Assembly: GCA_009693235.1 (NCBI GenBank)
Contig: SHXR01000041.1
Coordinates: forward strand, 1-40,230
Length of the DNA: 40,230 nt
Direction of reading: 5' to 3'
DNA from: Betaproteobacteria bacterium
GTDB lineage: Bacteria; Pseudomonadota; Gammaproteobacteria; Burkholderiales; SG8-39
Below, one piece after another: positions 16,405-25,371 of this stretch. The notes beneath the pieces are model-generated. The model saw only the letters and a list, made by a program, of their open reading frames with translations. It searched no databases and was not told the DNA's origin. Numbering within the stretch: the stretch's first letter is position 1; each line of letters begins with the position of its first letter. The translations under genes were made by a program, and so were the position numbers.

Positions 16405-17769
16405 TTACGTCACAACGCGATAGGACGGCTTATAGTCCCCGGCGATCTTCATTCGCCGTTGTGCAACGAACGAACGGAGCAACATATCGAGCCGCTCCAT
16501 GATCGCTTTATCGCCCCGTAGTTCGAACGGCCCGTGCTCTTCAATGAGACGCACGCCCTGTACTTTGACATTGCCCGCGACAATGCCCGAGAACGCCCGG
16601 CGCAGTTGCGCGGCCAACAGATGGCGCGGGAGGTCCATGCTGAGCGTCAGGGCGGCCATGGATTCATGCGTCGCCTCGAAGGGCGCCTGGAATTCCGGTT
16701 CGATATGCAAGAGCCAATTGAAGTTCCAGGCGTCGCCCCCTTCGCGCCGCTGGCCGCACACGCGTTGCATGGTCGACTGCAGTTCACGCGCTACCGCTTC
16801 CGGTTGGTCGATGAGAATCTGGTAGCGGGACTGCGCGCTCTCGCCAAGTGTTGCGCCGATCAGCTTGTGAATCTGTTGGAAGTACTCGGCGCTTTCGGCC
16901 GGGCCGGTGAAGATCACCGGCAATTGAATGTCCGCGTTGTCCGGATGCAGCAACACGCCAAGGAGGTAAAGAATTTCTTCGGCGGTGCCGGCACCGCCTG
17001 GAAACACCACAATGCCATGTGCGACGCGGACAAACGCTTCGAGGCGCTTTTCCATATCGGGCATCACGACCAACTGATTGGCAATCGGATTTGGCGGTTC
17101 CGCGGCGATGATGCCAGGTTCGGTGAGTCCGATGTATCGCCCACCAGTGATCCTTTGCTTGGAATGTCCGATGGTCGCGCCCTTCATCGGCCCTTTCATC
17201 GCGCCGGGGCCACAGCCGGTGCAAACATTGAGGCCACGCAAGCCGAGTTGGTAGCCAACCAGCTTCGTGTAATCGTATTCGGTGCGACTGATCGAATGCC
17301 CACCCCAGCAGACGATGACATCGGGCCGCGCCCGCGCTTTCAAGATGTGCGCATTGCGCAGAATATGAAATACGGCGTTCGTAATATTCGCAGGATTGGT
17401 CAGTTGAAAGCGCTCAGTCGCAATCTCAGTACCGACGTAGACGATGTCGCGCAGCACCGCAAATAGATGTTCCTTCACGCCCTGAATCATCTCGCCATCG
17501 ACGAATGCGCTCGCCGGTGCGTTGAAGATCTCAAGCTGCAATCCCCATGGGCGGCTGATGATCTGCACATCGAAATCCGCATACGCTTCGAACAGCTCGT
17601 TGGCATCATCCGTTTGTGCACCCGTGTTCAATACCGCCAGCGCGCAGCGACGAAACAACGGATACAATCCGCTCGCCCCGGCATCCAGCAACTTTGCGAC
17701 CTCCTGCTGCGAGAGGACTTCCAAGCTGCCTAGCGGCGTAATGCGGACGGAGTGCGGCGCTTTACTCAT
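16405..17769 (-). CDS. ppnN: Pyrimidine/purine nucleotide 5'-monophosphate nucleosidase
   Basis: A 454-residue protein, the same length as E. coli PpnN (YgdH), a LOG-family enzyme that releases the base from nucleoside monophosphates and is regulated by (p)ppGpp. The LOG motif PGGAGTAEE is present in HGIVVFPGGAGTAEEILYLL, preceded by GCGPGAMKGPMKGA. The N-terminal PpnN-specific domain reads SVRITPLGSLEVLSQQEV. The start at 17769 (MSKAPHS) is chosen because it gives the family length; the upstream in-frame extension is low-complexity. It is a housekeeping gene among catabolic ones. Confidence 0.93.
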   Translation of the reverse strand: MSKAPHSVRITPLGSLEVLSQQEVAKLLDAGASGLYPLFRRCALAVLNTGAQTDDANELFEAYADFDVQIISRPWGLQLEIFNAPASAFVDGEMIQGVKEHLFAVLRDIVYVGTEIATERFQLTNPANITNAVFHILRNAHILKARARPDVIVCWGGHSISRTEYDYTKLVGYQLGLRGLNVCTGCGPGAMKGPMKGATIGHSKQRITGGRYIGLTEPGIIAAEPPNPIANQLVVMPDMEKRLEAFVRVAHGIVVFPGGAGTAEEILYLLGVLLHPDNADIQLPVIFTGPAESAEYFQQIHKLIGATLGESAQSRYQILIDQPEAVARELQSTMQRVCGQRREGGDAWNFNWLLHIEPEFQAPFEATHESMAALTLSMDLPRHLLAAQLRRAFSGIVAGNVKVQGVRLIEEHGPFELRGDKAIMERLDMLLRSFVAQRRMKIAGDYKPSYRVVT

Positions 17770-17950
17770 TCGTGATGGGGGATGATGACCTTGTTGTGAG
17801 CCGCTCGCTGCGGGCTCTTGAGATGGCGCAAAGTGTAGCCTACCGCTGCGCCCGTTCCGGCACGATGGTTGAATTAGGCAAGGCGTAGAATCCACTTATC
17901 CACAGTCGCACCGTCACCAAACGCCGCCGAACCCAGATTCCACCCCCATA

Positions 17951-18923
17951 ATGCGCGCCGCCTCGCTGTGTAAAGTGATTACCGAATGGGCGCTCCTCAC
18001 CGCTGCCGGCGCGCTCCATGCGCAAAGTTATCCGGCACAGCCCATCACGATGATCGCGCCCTTCCCGCCCCGGGGGCAGCGTCGACATCACGTCCCGCAT
18101 CATCGCCGAACCGCTTGCCAAGGCGCTGGGCGGCAGTGTGGTGGTCGAGAATCGATCCGGCGCCTCAGGCAACATCGGCATGGAGCTGGCGGCCCGTGCG
18201 AAACCCGATGGCTACACGATTGTTCTCAACACCACGCCGATCGCCACCAACACCACCTTCTTCCAGAAGCTTACCTACGACATTCAAAAGAATTTCACGC
18301 CGGTAGCGTTGGTCGGTCGCCTGCCGCATGTCCTGGTGGTGCATTCGAATTTCAAGGCCAACACCCTTGCCAAGCTGCTCGCGATGATTCGCGCTCAGCC
18401 CGGCAAATTGAATTACGCCTCGGCAGGCACCGGCACCAACTTCCATTTGGCCGCTGAATTATTTAAGGACATGACCAATACCAATGTGTTGCATGTGCCA
18501 TATCGCGGCGGCGGCCCGGCACTCACCGACACGCTTGCCAGCCAGGTAGATCTCAGCTTTCCATCGCTTGCCGCCGCGCTTCCGCATATCAAATCCGGCC
18601 GCTTGCGGGCACTCGGGGTGACCACGGAGAAGCGCAGCAGCCTGCTTCCGGAAATACCGTCGATCAATGAAGTAGGCGTACTCGGTTACGACTTCACGAG
18701 TTGGTTCGCGGTGCTCGCACCGGCCGGTACGCCACGAGAAATCGTTTTGAAATTGAATGCAGCGATCAACCAAGTGACCGCGACGCCTTCCATGGTGGAG
18801 CGCTTCGCGCGCGAGGGGCTGGAACCGGTTGCCACCACCCCGGAAGGGACGGGCGAATCCATCCAACGCGAAACGTCGCGTTACGCCAAGCTCATCAAAG
18901 AGCGCGGCATCACCCCAGACTGA
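17951..18923 (+). pseudogene. Bug/TctC-family receptor, frameshifted
   Basis: The N-terminus MRAASLCKVITEWALL begins a signal peptide ending GALHAQ, followed by SYPAQPITMIAPFPP. The frame then breaks. The rest of the protein, SVDITSRIIAEPLAKALGG, VVVENRSGASGNIGME, HVPYRGGGPALTDTLASQ and so on, continues in another frame to TGA at 18923. Removing one C from the CCCC at 18068-18071 restores PFPPGGSVDIT, the family's invariant region, and a receptor of about 323 residues. Either a real frameshift or a homopolymer error. It is followed two bases later by the convergent LLM gene. Confidence 0.88.
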
Positions 18924-18925
18924 AC

Positions 18926-20125
18926 CTATCTCGCCTCGCTACTTCCAGCGCGCTTGGCTTGCTCGAAACGCGCTTGCGCCTCCGCGATGCCTTGACTCGC
19001 CAACGCACGATTTGCGGTTTGCTTCGGCGCATTGCGATCGTAGCTGTCTTGCCGCAACCAATTGGTATTGTTGATGCGCGGTCGCACTTCTTCGGCGATC
19101 AGATCAAGACTGCGTAAGGTCGCAGGCCAGTTTGCCCAGTCGTGCTGAAACACCAGCACCCCACCGAAATCGCCCACCTTTGCGCGGACCCGTTCAATAC
19201 CTGCGACCACATCATCCGGGGTGCCAACGATCGCCCGGCGATTGTCGATGATCCATTGCACCGGATCGGGCAGGCCGCGTGGAATCGGGTTGGAGGCGGG
19301 GATGATGTCGTTCGAATAGCCGATGTATCGGTCCAAGCCGTATTGCAAATCCGTCTTCGCCCGCTCGCGCGTTTCCGCGGCATGGATCATTAAGGTGAAT
19401 TTCCACTTCGAGCGATCGGCTTGATGCCCGTGCTTGGCACAGGTTTCCTCATAGATGCGCCAATTACTCGCATGATGCGCGAGCGAATCGTCATCGATGC
19501 CACCCAGTACCAGCACGCCCGCACCATGACGGCCGGCTGCAAGGACACCGGCGGGTGAGCGGATCGAGGTCACTGCAAGCTCCATCATGGGCTTCGTGTA
19601 GCAACCGAAGCCAAGCCGCGCTTCCTTCAATTCAAACCAGTCGGTCTTCTTGGTGACGATTTCGCCCCGCAGCAAGGGCACGATGCAATCCAGCGCCTCG
19701 TCCATGCGCGGTCGCAGATCGGCAGGCGTCAAGCCGAACATTTGCGCATCGGTTGGCAATGCCCCTGGGCCCACGCCGAACATGACACGGCCGCGCGTCA
19801 TGTGATCGAGCTGGGCAATCGTTTCAGCGACGATGAACGGATGATGATAGGGGAGCGACTTGACGCCCGTCCCGAATCGAATATTGCGCGTGCGCTCGGC
19901 GGCGGCGGCGATGAACACCTCGGGTGCGGCAATGATCTCGAAACCGCCTGAGTGATGCTCGCCGATCCAGGCTTCGTCAAACCCGAGGCGATCGATATGC
20001 TCCATCAGCATGAGATCGCGCTGGTACGCGTAAGTCGGATCGAGATTGGTCGCGTGATGCGGCCCGTGGAAGAGGCCGAATTTGATCGGCAAGCGCTGTA
20101 CAGGAGCGTTCATCGAAAGGTCCAT
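18926..20125 (-). CDS. LLM-class flavin-dependent oxidoreductase (luciferase-like)
   Basis: A 399-residue bacterial-luciferase-like monooxygenase or dehydrogenase. Typical segments are KFGLFHGPHH, DEAWIGEHHSGGFEIIAAPE, IRFGTGVKSLPYHHPF, VAETIAQLDHMTRGRVMFGV and the C-terminal VGTPDDVVAGIERV. It should bind FMN or F420 and act on a small organic substrate. Two starts are possible: ATG 20125 or ATG 20113 four codons later; neither has a strong ribosome-binding site. Convergent with the frameshifted Bug gene, with a two-base gap between stops. Confidence 0.9.
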   Translation of the reverse strand: MDLSMNAPVQRLPIKFGLFHGPHHATNLDPTYAYQRDLMLMEHIDRLGFDEAWIGEHHSGGFEIIAAPEVFIAAAAERTRNIRFGTGVKSLPYHHPFIVAETIAQLDHMTRGRVMFGVGPGALPTDAQMFGLTPADLRPRMDEALDCIVPLLRGEIVTKKTDWFELKEARLGFGCYTKPMMELAVTSIRSPAGVLAAGRHGAGVLVLGGIDDDSLAHHASNWRIYEETCAKHGHQADRSKWKFTLMIHAAETRERAKTDLQYGLDRYIGYSNDIIPASNPIPRGLPDPVQWIIDNRRAIVGTPDDVVAGIERVRAKVGDFGGVLVFQHDWANWPATLRSLDLIAEEVRPRINNTNWLRQDSYDRNAPKQTANRALASQGIAEAQARFEQAKRAGSSEAR

Positions 20126-20187
20126 GGTGAAGAATGAACCTATCTTACCTGCAAGAAGTGCTGGGCCGTTGCGTGGGCCGCCGCCCG

Positions 20188-20568
20188 TTAGCTGAGCGTA
20201 TCGATGAGCGCTTCGAGCGGCCGTTTGTCCACGACCACGAATTTGAAGCCGGCGGTATAGCCGCTGCCGAATTCGTCCTGACGGCACCACACCGACAGAC
20301 ACTGCGCCGACACGTTGATCGCCGCGCCGTTCTCAAGGGACGCTTCGAGCGCGCAATGAACGAGGCGATAGGCTTGAATCGGCTTCATTGAACTCAGCAT
20401 GATGCCGCCCGCACTGACGTCAAGAACCTGTCCGAGCACTTTGTTGGTTGCCTTCTCGACCGCCCGCACATAAAACCCCACCTAATAACGCTTATGTTGA
20501 CGACGATCAGGACCGGCACTAACCTGATCCAACACCGGGGCATCGTAGCTTTGATCTAATGCAATCAC
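20188..20568 (-). pseudogene. PilZ-domain protein with in-frame amber codon
   Basis: From GTG 20568 (AGGA 8 bases upstream) the frame reads IALDQSYDAPVLDQV, then PDRRQHKRY, TAG at 20482-20484, and VGFYVRAVEKATNKVLGQVL. The basic RRQHKRY run and following DVSAGGIML (D-x-S-x-x-G) match the start of a PilZ domain, which binds cyclic di-GMP; the tail CLSVWCRQDEFGSGYTAGFKF is typical of the same family. The reading frame is conserved on both sides of the amber codon, so the full gene was about 126 codons. Starting at GTG 20481, just past the stop, would remove the arginine-rich ligand-binding segment. Convergent or divergent neighbours are both luciferase-like genes. Confidence 0.7.
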
Positions 20569-20593
20569 TGATGAATTCCTCGAACGCTGGTGT

Positions 20594-20620
20594 GTAACGC
20601 CTCTTGAATCCAGAGGTTAC
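20594..20620. promoter_or_regulatory. Imperfect inverted repeat upstream of PilZ gene
   Basis: GTAAC..CCTCT and AGAGGTTAC form a stem with a small bulge around a 7-base loop. It lies 26 bases upstream of the PilZ GTG, in the 251-bp gap shared with the divergent luciferase-like gene. It could be an operator. No other support. Confidence 0.25.
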
Positions 20621-20819
20621 CCGCGCTAGATCGTGATGACGCCTCCGACAGAGCGATGTAGGGAGAAGGATTGCATGTTCCGTTATGGCGATCACGGCAA
20701 CGCTTGGAGCACGTGATGTGATGGCGGCATCATCGAAGGGTCGGCGTAGAATTTCGGATGCGTTCAGCGATGTAATGACCCTTCCCGTTTCCCGTTTCAC
20801 TGCCGTTAGGAGCGTCCCA

Positions 20820-21782
20820 ATGGACTTCGGCCTCAGTATCCCCACCCGCGGCGCCGTCGCGACCACCGAGACCATCGATGCATTCGCCAAGCGCGGCGAA
20901 GCATTGGGGTTCCGATATTTTGCCGTTGCAGACCACCTCGTCATTCCGCAGAGCATTACTTCGCCCTATCCCTATACCAATGACCGCAAGATGACCGGTG
21001 CCGCAAGCGGTGATTGCCTGGATTCGCTATCGGTCATGGCATACCTCGCCGCTGCGACCAGTACGGCACGCCTACTCACTTCCGTGATGGTGATTCCGCA
21101 TCGTCAGCCGGTTGTAGCGGCCAAGATGTTGGCGACCATTGATGTGTTGAGCGGTGGCAGAGTGACGGTCGGCTGCGGTGCCGGATGGATGGCCGAGGAG
21201 TTCGCGGCGATCGGTGCGCCGCCTTTCAGTGAGCGGGGCAAAGTGACCGATGAGTATCTCGCCATCTTCAAGGAGCTGTGGACGAAGGATGCGCCCGCGT
21301 TCGAGGGCAAATACGCGCGCTTCTCGAACATCAGCTTCCTGCCGAAGCCGGTACAAAAGCCGTATCCACCACTATGGATCGGCGGTGAAAGCCCCACCTC
21401 TATACGCCGCGCCGCGCGGATCGGCGATGGCTGGTATCCGGTCGGCAGCAATCCGTCGCACCCCCTCAACACCATTGCCAGGTATCGTGCAGCGGTTGCA
21501 TCACTGCGGGCGCAAACCGAACAGAATGGGCGCGACGGGGCGAGTATCGATCTCGCCTACTGGGCAAATTGGTATCGAGAAAATAAAACCACGACCACCG
21601 ACAACGGCGAGCGTCATCTGATGACAGGCAGCAACGACGCGGTGGTCGACGATATCGGTCGGCTGGGAGAAGCCGGCGTTCAGCATTGCCTTTTTAATTT
21701 CCAGCGCGGTACGCTCGCAGAATCACTGGAAGCAATGGAGCGTTTCGCCGCCGACGTATTGCCAAAAGTAGCCAGACGGTGA
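20820..21782 (+). CDS. LLM-class F420/FMN-dependent oxidoreductase (TIGR03619-like)
   Basis: A 320-residue luciferase-like enzyme, distinct from the one at 18.9-20.1 kb. Conserved segments: MDFGLSIPTRG at the start, GFRYFAVADHLVIP, LTSVMVIPHRQPVVAAKMLAT, GRVTVGCGAGWMAEEF and PPLWIGGESPTSIRRAARIGDGW. The pattern is that of the TIGR03619 F420-dependent group, though in this background FMN is as likely. AGGAG is 8 bases upstream of ATG 20820; earlier in-frame ATGs add only non-conserved sequence. A hairpin repeat copy follows its stop. Confidence 0.88.
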   Translation: MDFGLSIPTRGAVATTETIDAFAKRGEALGFRYFAVADHLVIPQSITSPYPYTNDRKMTGAASGDCLDSLSVMAYLAAATSTARLLTSVMVIPHRQPVVAAKMLATIDVLSGGRVTVGCGAGWMAEEFAAIGAPPFSERGKVTDEYLAIFKELWTKDAPAFEGKYARFSNISFLPKPVQKPYPPLWIGGESPTSIRRAARIGDGWYPVGSNPSHPLNTIARYRAAVASLRAQTEQNGRDGASIDLAYWANWYRENKTTTTDNGERHLMTGSNDAVVDDIGRLGEAGVQHCLFNFQRGTLAESLEAMERFAADVLPKVARR

Positions 21783-21803
21783 GACGTGCTTTAGCGGATC
21801 GCT

Positions 21804-21883
21804 AAACAAGGGAGCTCGCCCCCTTGTAACTCCCTGAATATTTGAGCACGCTGATTCCGCGGGATAGCTTAATCAGCGTTTCC
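21804..21883 (-). repeat. Bipartite hairpin repeat, copy A
   Basis: Read on the minus strand. Module 1 is a perfect 9-bp inverted repeat (ACGCTGATT/AATCAGCGT, 14-base loop containing AAGCTATCCCGCGG) at 21848-21879. Module 2 is GGGAGTTACAAGGGGGCGAG followed by CTCCCTTG, a second hairpin at 21807-21826. Copies B and C share module order, loop bases and the GGGAGTTAC linker. The element fills the gap between two convergent genes and touches the stop of the AA_synth gene. Confidence 0.75.
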
Positions 21884-22486
21884 TTAACGTAGACCGTCTT
21901 TCCCCGCGATATCTTTCGCGCGTAGACCACCAAGACGCGCATGGAGTCTCCCGCGCGTGGCAAATGCAAACACGATCACCACTTCATCAGGTGCCGGCGC
22001 ATCGCCAAAGGTAACTGACATCGTGTCGTAGTGGGAACGCACGTACAGTGCATCCTTGTGGGCAAGCGGCACATCGATTTCAGTACCCGGCCCGCCTCGT
22101 TTGCCCGTCGACGGTACCCACGCTTTGCCGCCCCCGACGGCATCGCGCACCGGATCGGCAAACGCCGTCGTGAGCAACATGTTGCCGTGTTCGTACTCAC
22201 CCGCGGTACCGACCACACAACTCTTGCCGTAACTTTCGATCGCGCGCCCATTCGCCGCTGCAACAATGCGCCGCCCGAACTCACGTCCAAGATGAACGGA
22301 GCGCTTGATGATCGGATCGAGATTTTTTACGAACTTGCCGGCGCATGGGTTTTGTATTGCGCAGCCAATCGCGATTTTCACCACCGGATTGCTATCGGCA
22401 GCCATGCCGGTTTCATTGGCAAGCGTCTCTTCAACTTGCGTGAACCACTTGCGGATATGAAAGCCGTGGAAATTGGACTTCTTCAT
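21884..22486 (-). CDS. Amino acid synthesis (AA_synth) family protein
   Basis: A 200-residue protein of the PF06684 family, of unknown biochemical role despite the name. Signature stretches are IRKWFTQVEETLANETG at the start, AIQNPCAGKFVKNLDPII, AIESYGKSCVVGTAGEYEHG, AVGGGKAWVPSTGKRGGPGT and EIDVPLAHKDALYVRSHYD. Members of the family are often found beside Bug receptors and amidohydrolases in Burkholderiales, as here. Its 3' end abuts hairpin repeat copy A. Confidence 0.85.
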   Translation of the reverse strand: MKKSNFHGFHIRKWFTQVEETLANETGMAADSNPVVKIAIGCAIQNPCAGKFVKNLDPIIKRSVHLGREFGRRIVAAANGRAIESYGKSCVVGTAGEYEHGNMLLTTAFADPVRDAVGGGKAWVPSTGKRGGPGTEIDVPLAHKDALYVRSHYDTMSVTFGDAPAPDEVVIVFAFATRGRLHARLGGLRAKDIAGKDGLR

Positions 22487-22581
22487 GGCAGGATCTCAGA
22501 GTGAATGACGCCGAGAATACCTGTTCAAGAAGATCCAAGGGAAGCGTCGGGCTGCCGGCGGCCGGAAGCTGTTTGAGGCAG

Positions 22582-23229
22582 CTATTCGGCGCTGAGATCA
22601 GGCCGAACGGTGCGGAGTATTTCGGGCGTCACCGCGCCTTGCAGCGAGCAACCGAAGCGAGTGAGCGACTTATCCTCATCGAAGGGCTCGATCAGGAGGA
22701 CTCGCTCGACCGTCCCGGCAGCCGGCGCCCTGTCGGCCACCGCAATCGCACTGACCCAATCTTTTGCGGCCTTCTTGTGATCCCAGATCTCGGAGCGCAC
22801 ATGAACAGCATTGTCTTTACGCAGCCGCTTCCCTTCCCAGATGAGAAGTTCGGTCGCGGCAACAACTTCCGCGGGGGCGCGCTCAGAAGAAATCCCCATA
22901 AAAGAGCAAGCCCTTCGTTGCCGAAGCCCATCACCTCATCAAAGTAGCCGACGACTTCTAACGCACCGACGCGAATCGGCGCGTTGAACCGCAGGAGGTT
23001 GCGCTTCGAATCGGACCGATCGGGCACGCTAAAATACGATAGGGTTGTGGCACCGCGAAAGAAAAACCGAAGAGAATGCGTCGCGCTCTTTCTTCAGTGT
23101 TTCGAAAAACGTATTGTCGCAACGAGTAAGATCGCCTAAGAAAGCGTTTGCCGCAGCACCGACAGGTTTAGCTTCCGCCGCGAACGCATTGCATGTGACG
23201 AATACCAACACCAAGGCGAATAATTTCAT
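22582..23229 (-). pseudogene. Secreted protein of unknown function, two frameshifts
   Basis: ATG 23229 (GAGGGA upstream) begins a signal peptide (KLFALVLVFVTCNAFAAEA) and FLGDLTRCDNTFFETLKKE. That frame stops at TAG 23029. A second frame continues FFRGATTLSYFSVPDRSDSK, then RFNAPIRVGALEVVGYFDEV, to GFLLSAPP. A third frame finishes AEVVAATELLIWEGKRL and FGCSLQGAVTPEILRTVRPD, ending at TAG 22582. The joins fall at a run of T near 23065-23095 and at C5 (22873-22877, plus-strand G5). Corrected, the gene is one periplasmic protein of about 215 residues. I recognise the end as similar to uncharacterised proteins of Pseudomonas and relatives but know no function. Confidence 0.6.
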
Positions 23230-23434
23230 GCGGCAGTCCCTCAAAGCAATAGCGCGAATGAGGCCCCATCCGATCCACCGCGCGCTTGGGCCAAGGCCGC
23301 GACAACTGGTGATGAGCGTACCTGAGCGGCTACCGGCGGTTGCCGGTTGATGCGTCTCGATTGAGGAATATCTGTCGCAGCATGCGCACCGCTCCGATAC
23401 CACGATCAGCGCGTCGATGCCACCATGTCGATTG

Positions 23435-23791
23435 TTACTGACAAGCAATTTTCGTCGCGTCCGGCAATTCGCTCAACGGCGCGAATCCCAATTTCGCCGC
23501 CGCCTGCGCCTGCGCCTGCGATTCGGGGACCTGAACAATACCGATGCGACCATCCGGCGCACCGCATACCGACGGATGCATGCTGCCATCCGATCCGCAC
23601 GCCGACGACAGTACCTCGATTCCGGCGCCGGTCAGTTGGCGCTCTATTTCCTGGACCGAGACGCCCGCGCCTGTGCATTGCACCGATCCCGACGCGTTCT
23701 TTGCCATGCACGGCACACCGTTACCGTTTAGCTGGCCGAGCGAGCGAAGCCCGTTTGCGAGAATAGACTGCAACGGTTTATTGGGCAGCAT
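23435..23791 (-). CDS. Hypothetical cysteine-containing protein
   Basis: A possible 118-residue protein, not recognised. The composition looks natural (VSVQEIERQLTGAGIEVL, GRIGIVQVPESQAQAQ, KLGFAPLSELPDATKIACQ), with five cysteines suggesting export, yet no signal peptide is seen. It is on the same strand as its neighbours on both sides. The start is uncertain and there is no clear ribosome-binding site. Overlapping open frames on the other strand look worse. Confidence 0.45.
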   Translation of the reverse strand: MLPNKPLQSILANGLRSLGQLNGNGVPCMAKNASGSVQCTGAGVSVQEIERQLTGAGIEVLSSACGSDGSMHPSVCGAPDGRIGIVQVPESQAQAQAAAKLGFAPLSELPDATKIACQ

Positions 23792-23817
23792 TGCATGAAA
23801 CGCTTCATCCTATATTT

Positions 23818-24651
23818 TCATCGGGACTGCTCGAAGATTGCTTTGAGATCCTTGCTTGGGAACGTATCGCGCACCCACCGGAACGAGCCGGCATCACGCA
23901 TGGCAACCGCAGCTTCGCGCACGGCCGCGAAAGCCAGCCGGGACAGCGCGCCTCCGACGCTGATGCGCTTGACCCAGACGGCAGCCAGTTGCTGCGCGGT
24001 GATCTTCGGATCCGCCGCGCTCATCACGACGTTCATCGGTCTTGGCACGGCTGCCACGACTCGTCGGATTGTTTCAAGATCACGCAGGCCTGGCGCGTAT
24101 AGCACGTCCGCGCCCGCGGCCGCGAACGCCCGCAAGCGACGGATTGTATCGTCGAGGTCGGGCCGTCCGTGTAGGTAGTTCTCGGCCCGCGCGGTGAGCG
24201 TGAACGGGAACGGTAGAGCGCGCGCTACGCGGGCCGCGGCGGCAATCCGTTCGACGGCCAGGTCGAAGTCGTAGATGGGCTCGGCGGCATCGCCCGTTGC
24301 ATCCTCGATCGAACCTCCTACGACACCCGCATCGGCGACCAATTGGATAATCGTGGCGGCTTCATCGGGATCATCTGCATAGCCGTTTTCCAGATCCGCG
24401 TTCACGGGAAGTTCCGTAGCCGATGCAATCTCACGGCAGTTGGCGATCAATTCGTCGCGAGCAATAGAGCGAGTTCCATTGACACGCCCGCGGGAGCTTG
24501 CGAACCCGAGACTGGTTGTCGCCAATGCTTCGAAATAGAGCGAGGCAAAGAGCTTTTCCGTGCCGGCATCCCATGGGTTGGGCATGATGAAAATTCCGGA
24601 TCGCTCATGCAGCACACGGAACGACCGCGCCTTTTCAAGCTGCGTGAGCAT
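23818..24651 (-). CDS. Isocitrate lyase/phosphoenolpyruvate mutase-family protein
   Basis: A 277-residue TIM-barrel lyase. The family motifs are present: MPNPWDAGTEKLFASLYFEA, VNADLENGYADDPDEAAT with the metal-site Asp and Glu, and GSIEDATGD, then LTARAENYLHGRPDLDDTI. Close relatives cleave or rearrange 2-methylisocitrate-, oxaloacetate- or phosphonopyruvate-like acids. The catalytic cysteine motif of true isocitrate lyases (KKCGH) is absent, as in most members of this short subfamily. AGGAA is 7 bases before ATG 24651; the GTG two codons earlier is less well placed. Confidence 0.9.
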   Translation of the reverse strand: MLTQLEKARSFRVLHERSGIFIMPNPWDAGTEKLFASLYFEALATTSLGFASSRGRVNGTRSIARDELIANCREIASATELPVNADLENGYADDPDEAATIIQLVADAGVVGGSIEDATGDAAEPIYDFDLAVERIAAAARVARALPFPFTLTARAENYLHGRPDLDDTIRRLRAFAAAGADVLYAPGLRDLETIRRVVAAVPRPMNVVMSAADPKITAQQLAAVWVKRISVGGALSRLAFAAVREAAVAMRDAGSFRWVRDTFPSKDLKAIFEQSR

Positions 24652-24827
24652 AATCACTTCCTTTCGTCAACATCTCGAAACCTTGAGTCGTCTTCCTTGC
24701 AAAGCCAATGCAGCCCAACGTTCGCGCCCACCGGCGCACGGCCGCGAGGGGTGACGGAAACGTGCCGCGCCCCATGCGTCCGGGTGGTGCGCGCGGTTAG
24801 GCATCATCAACGTCACCCTCTTTACTT

Positions 24828-25321
24828 TCATTTCCCAACCAGCCGATCGACCTTGTTTTCCTTTATCCACAAAATGATTGCTCTGACGACAACCTCCTCG
24901 CGCGCCTGGAAGCTGTGCAGGTGGCGGTCGCCGCAGGGATCACCCTCTGGCACACCGCCACGCACCGTGACCATATTTTCCCCGGCGTATTCCTTCACGA
25001 TCGACTAAGGCGTATGCGCACAAGCATCGTTCTCGTTGTGAACATGAAGAATCGGCGCGGCAATGGTGTTGTAGGGAAAGCCGGCAAGCGAAGTAGCATA
25101 CCCGGGGGATTGTGCCCGTTCATCGCCGCAGAATGAATACTCCCGCTGATCTCGCTGCTGAGATCCTTTGCCAGCCACCTCGAGCTGACCCGGGCGCCGC
25201 ACAGAGTGCTGCATTCCCAGAAAGTGGTTGGCAACAACTTATCCATCGATTCGCTGGCGGCAGCTTTCATCCTTGCAACCTTCGGTAGAGACCGTTCCGG
25301 CGCGATGATTTCATAGTACAT
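24828..25321 (-). pseudogene. Alpha/beta-hydrolase remnant with frameshift and amber codon
   Basis: The minus strand carries pieces of an alpha/beta hydrolase. The 5' part includes MKAAASESMDKLLPTTF and WLAKDLSSEISG. After a one-base shift in a C5 run (plus-strand G5, 25104-25108) the frame gives GYATSLAGFPYNTIAAPILH and VHNENDACAHTP, then TAG at 25005-25007, then SIVKEYAGENMVTVRGG, GDPCGDRHLHSFQAREEVVV with the catalytic-type histidine, and WIKENKVDRLVGK. The segment before and after the amber codon is continuous with the family (…DxC..TPyS..). The nucleophile region is degraded and the N-terminal half is missing, so this is a decayed gene. Confidence 0.6.
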
Positions 25322-25371
25322 TGGGCGTTGTTCCCATGCTGTATTCACCCGCTTTTTTGTGAGCCCAATTC

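Noticed and set aside
16534..17466. Long open frame on the plus strand (310 codons)
   Set aside because: Antisense of ppnN with no recognisable domain.
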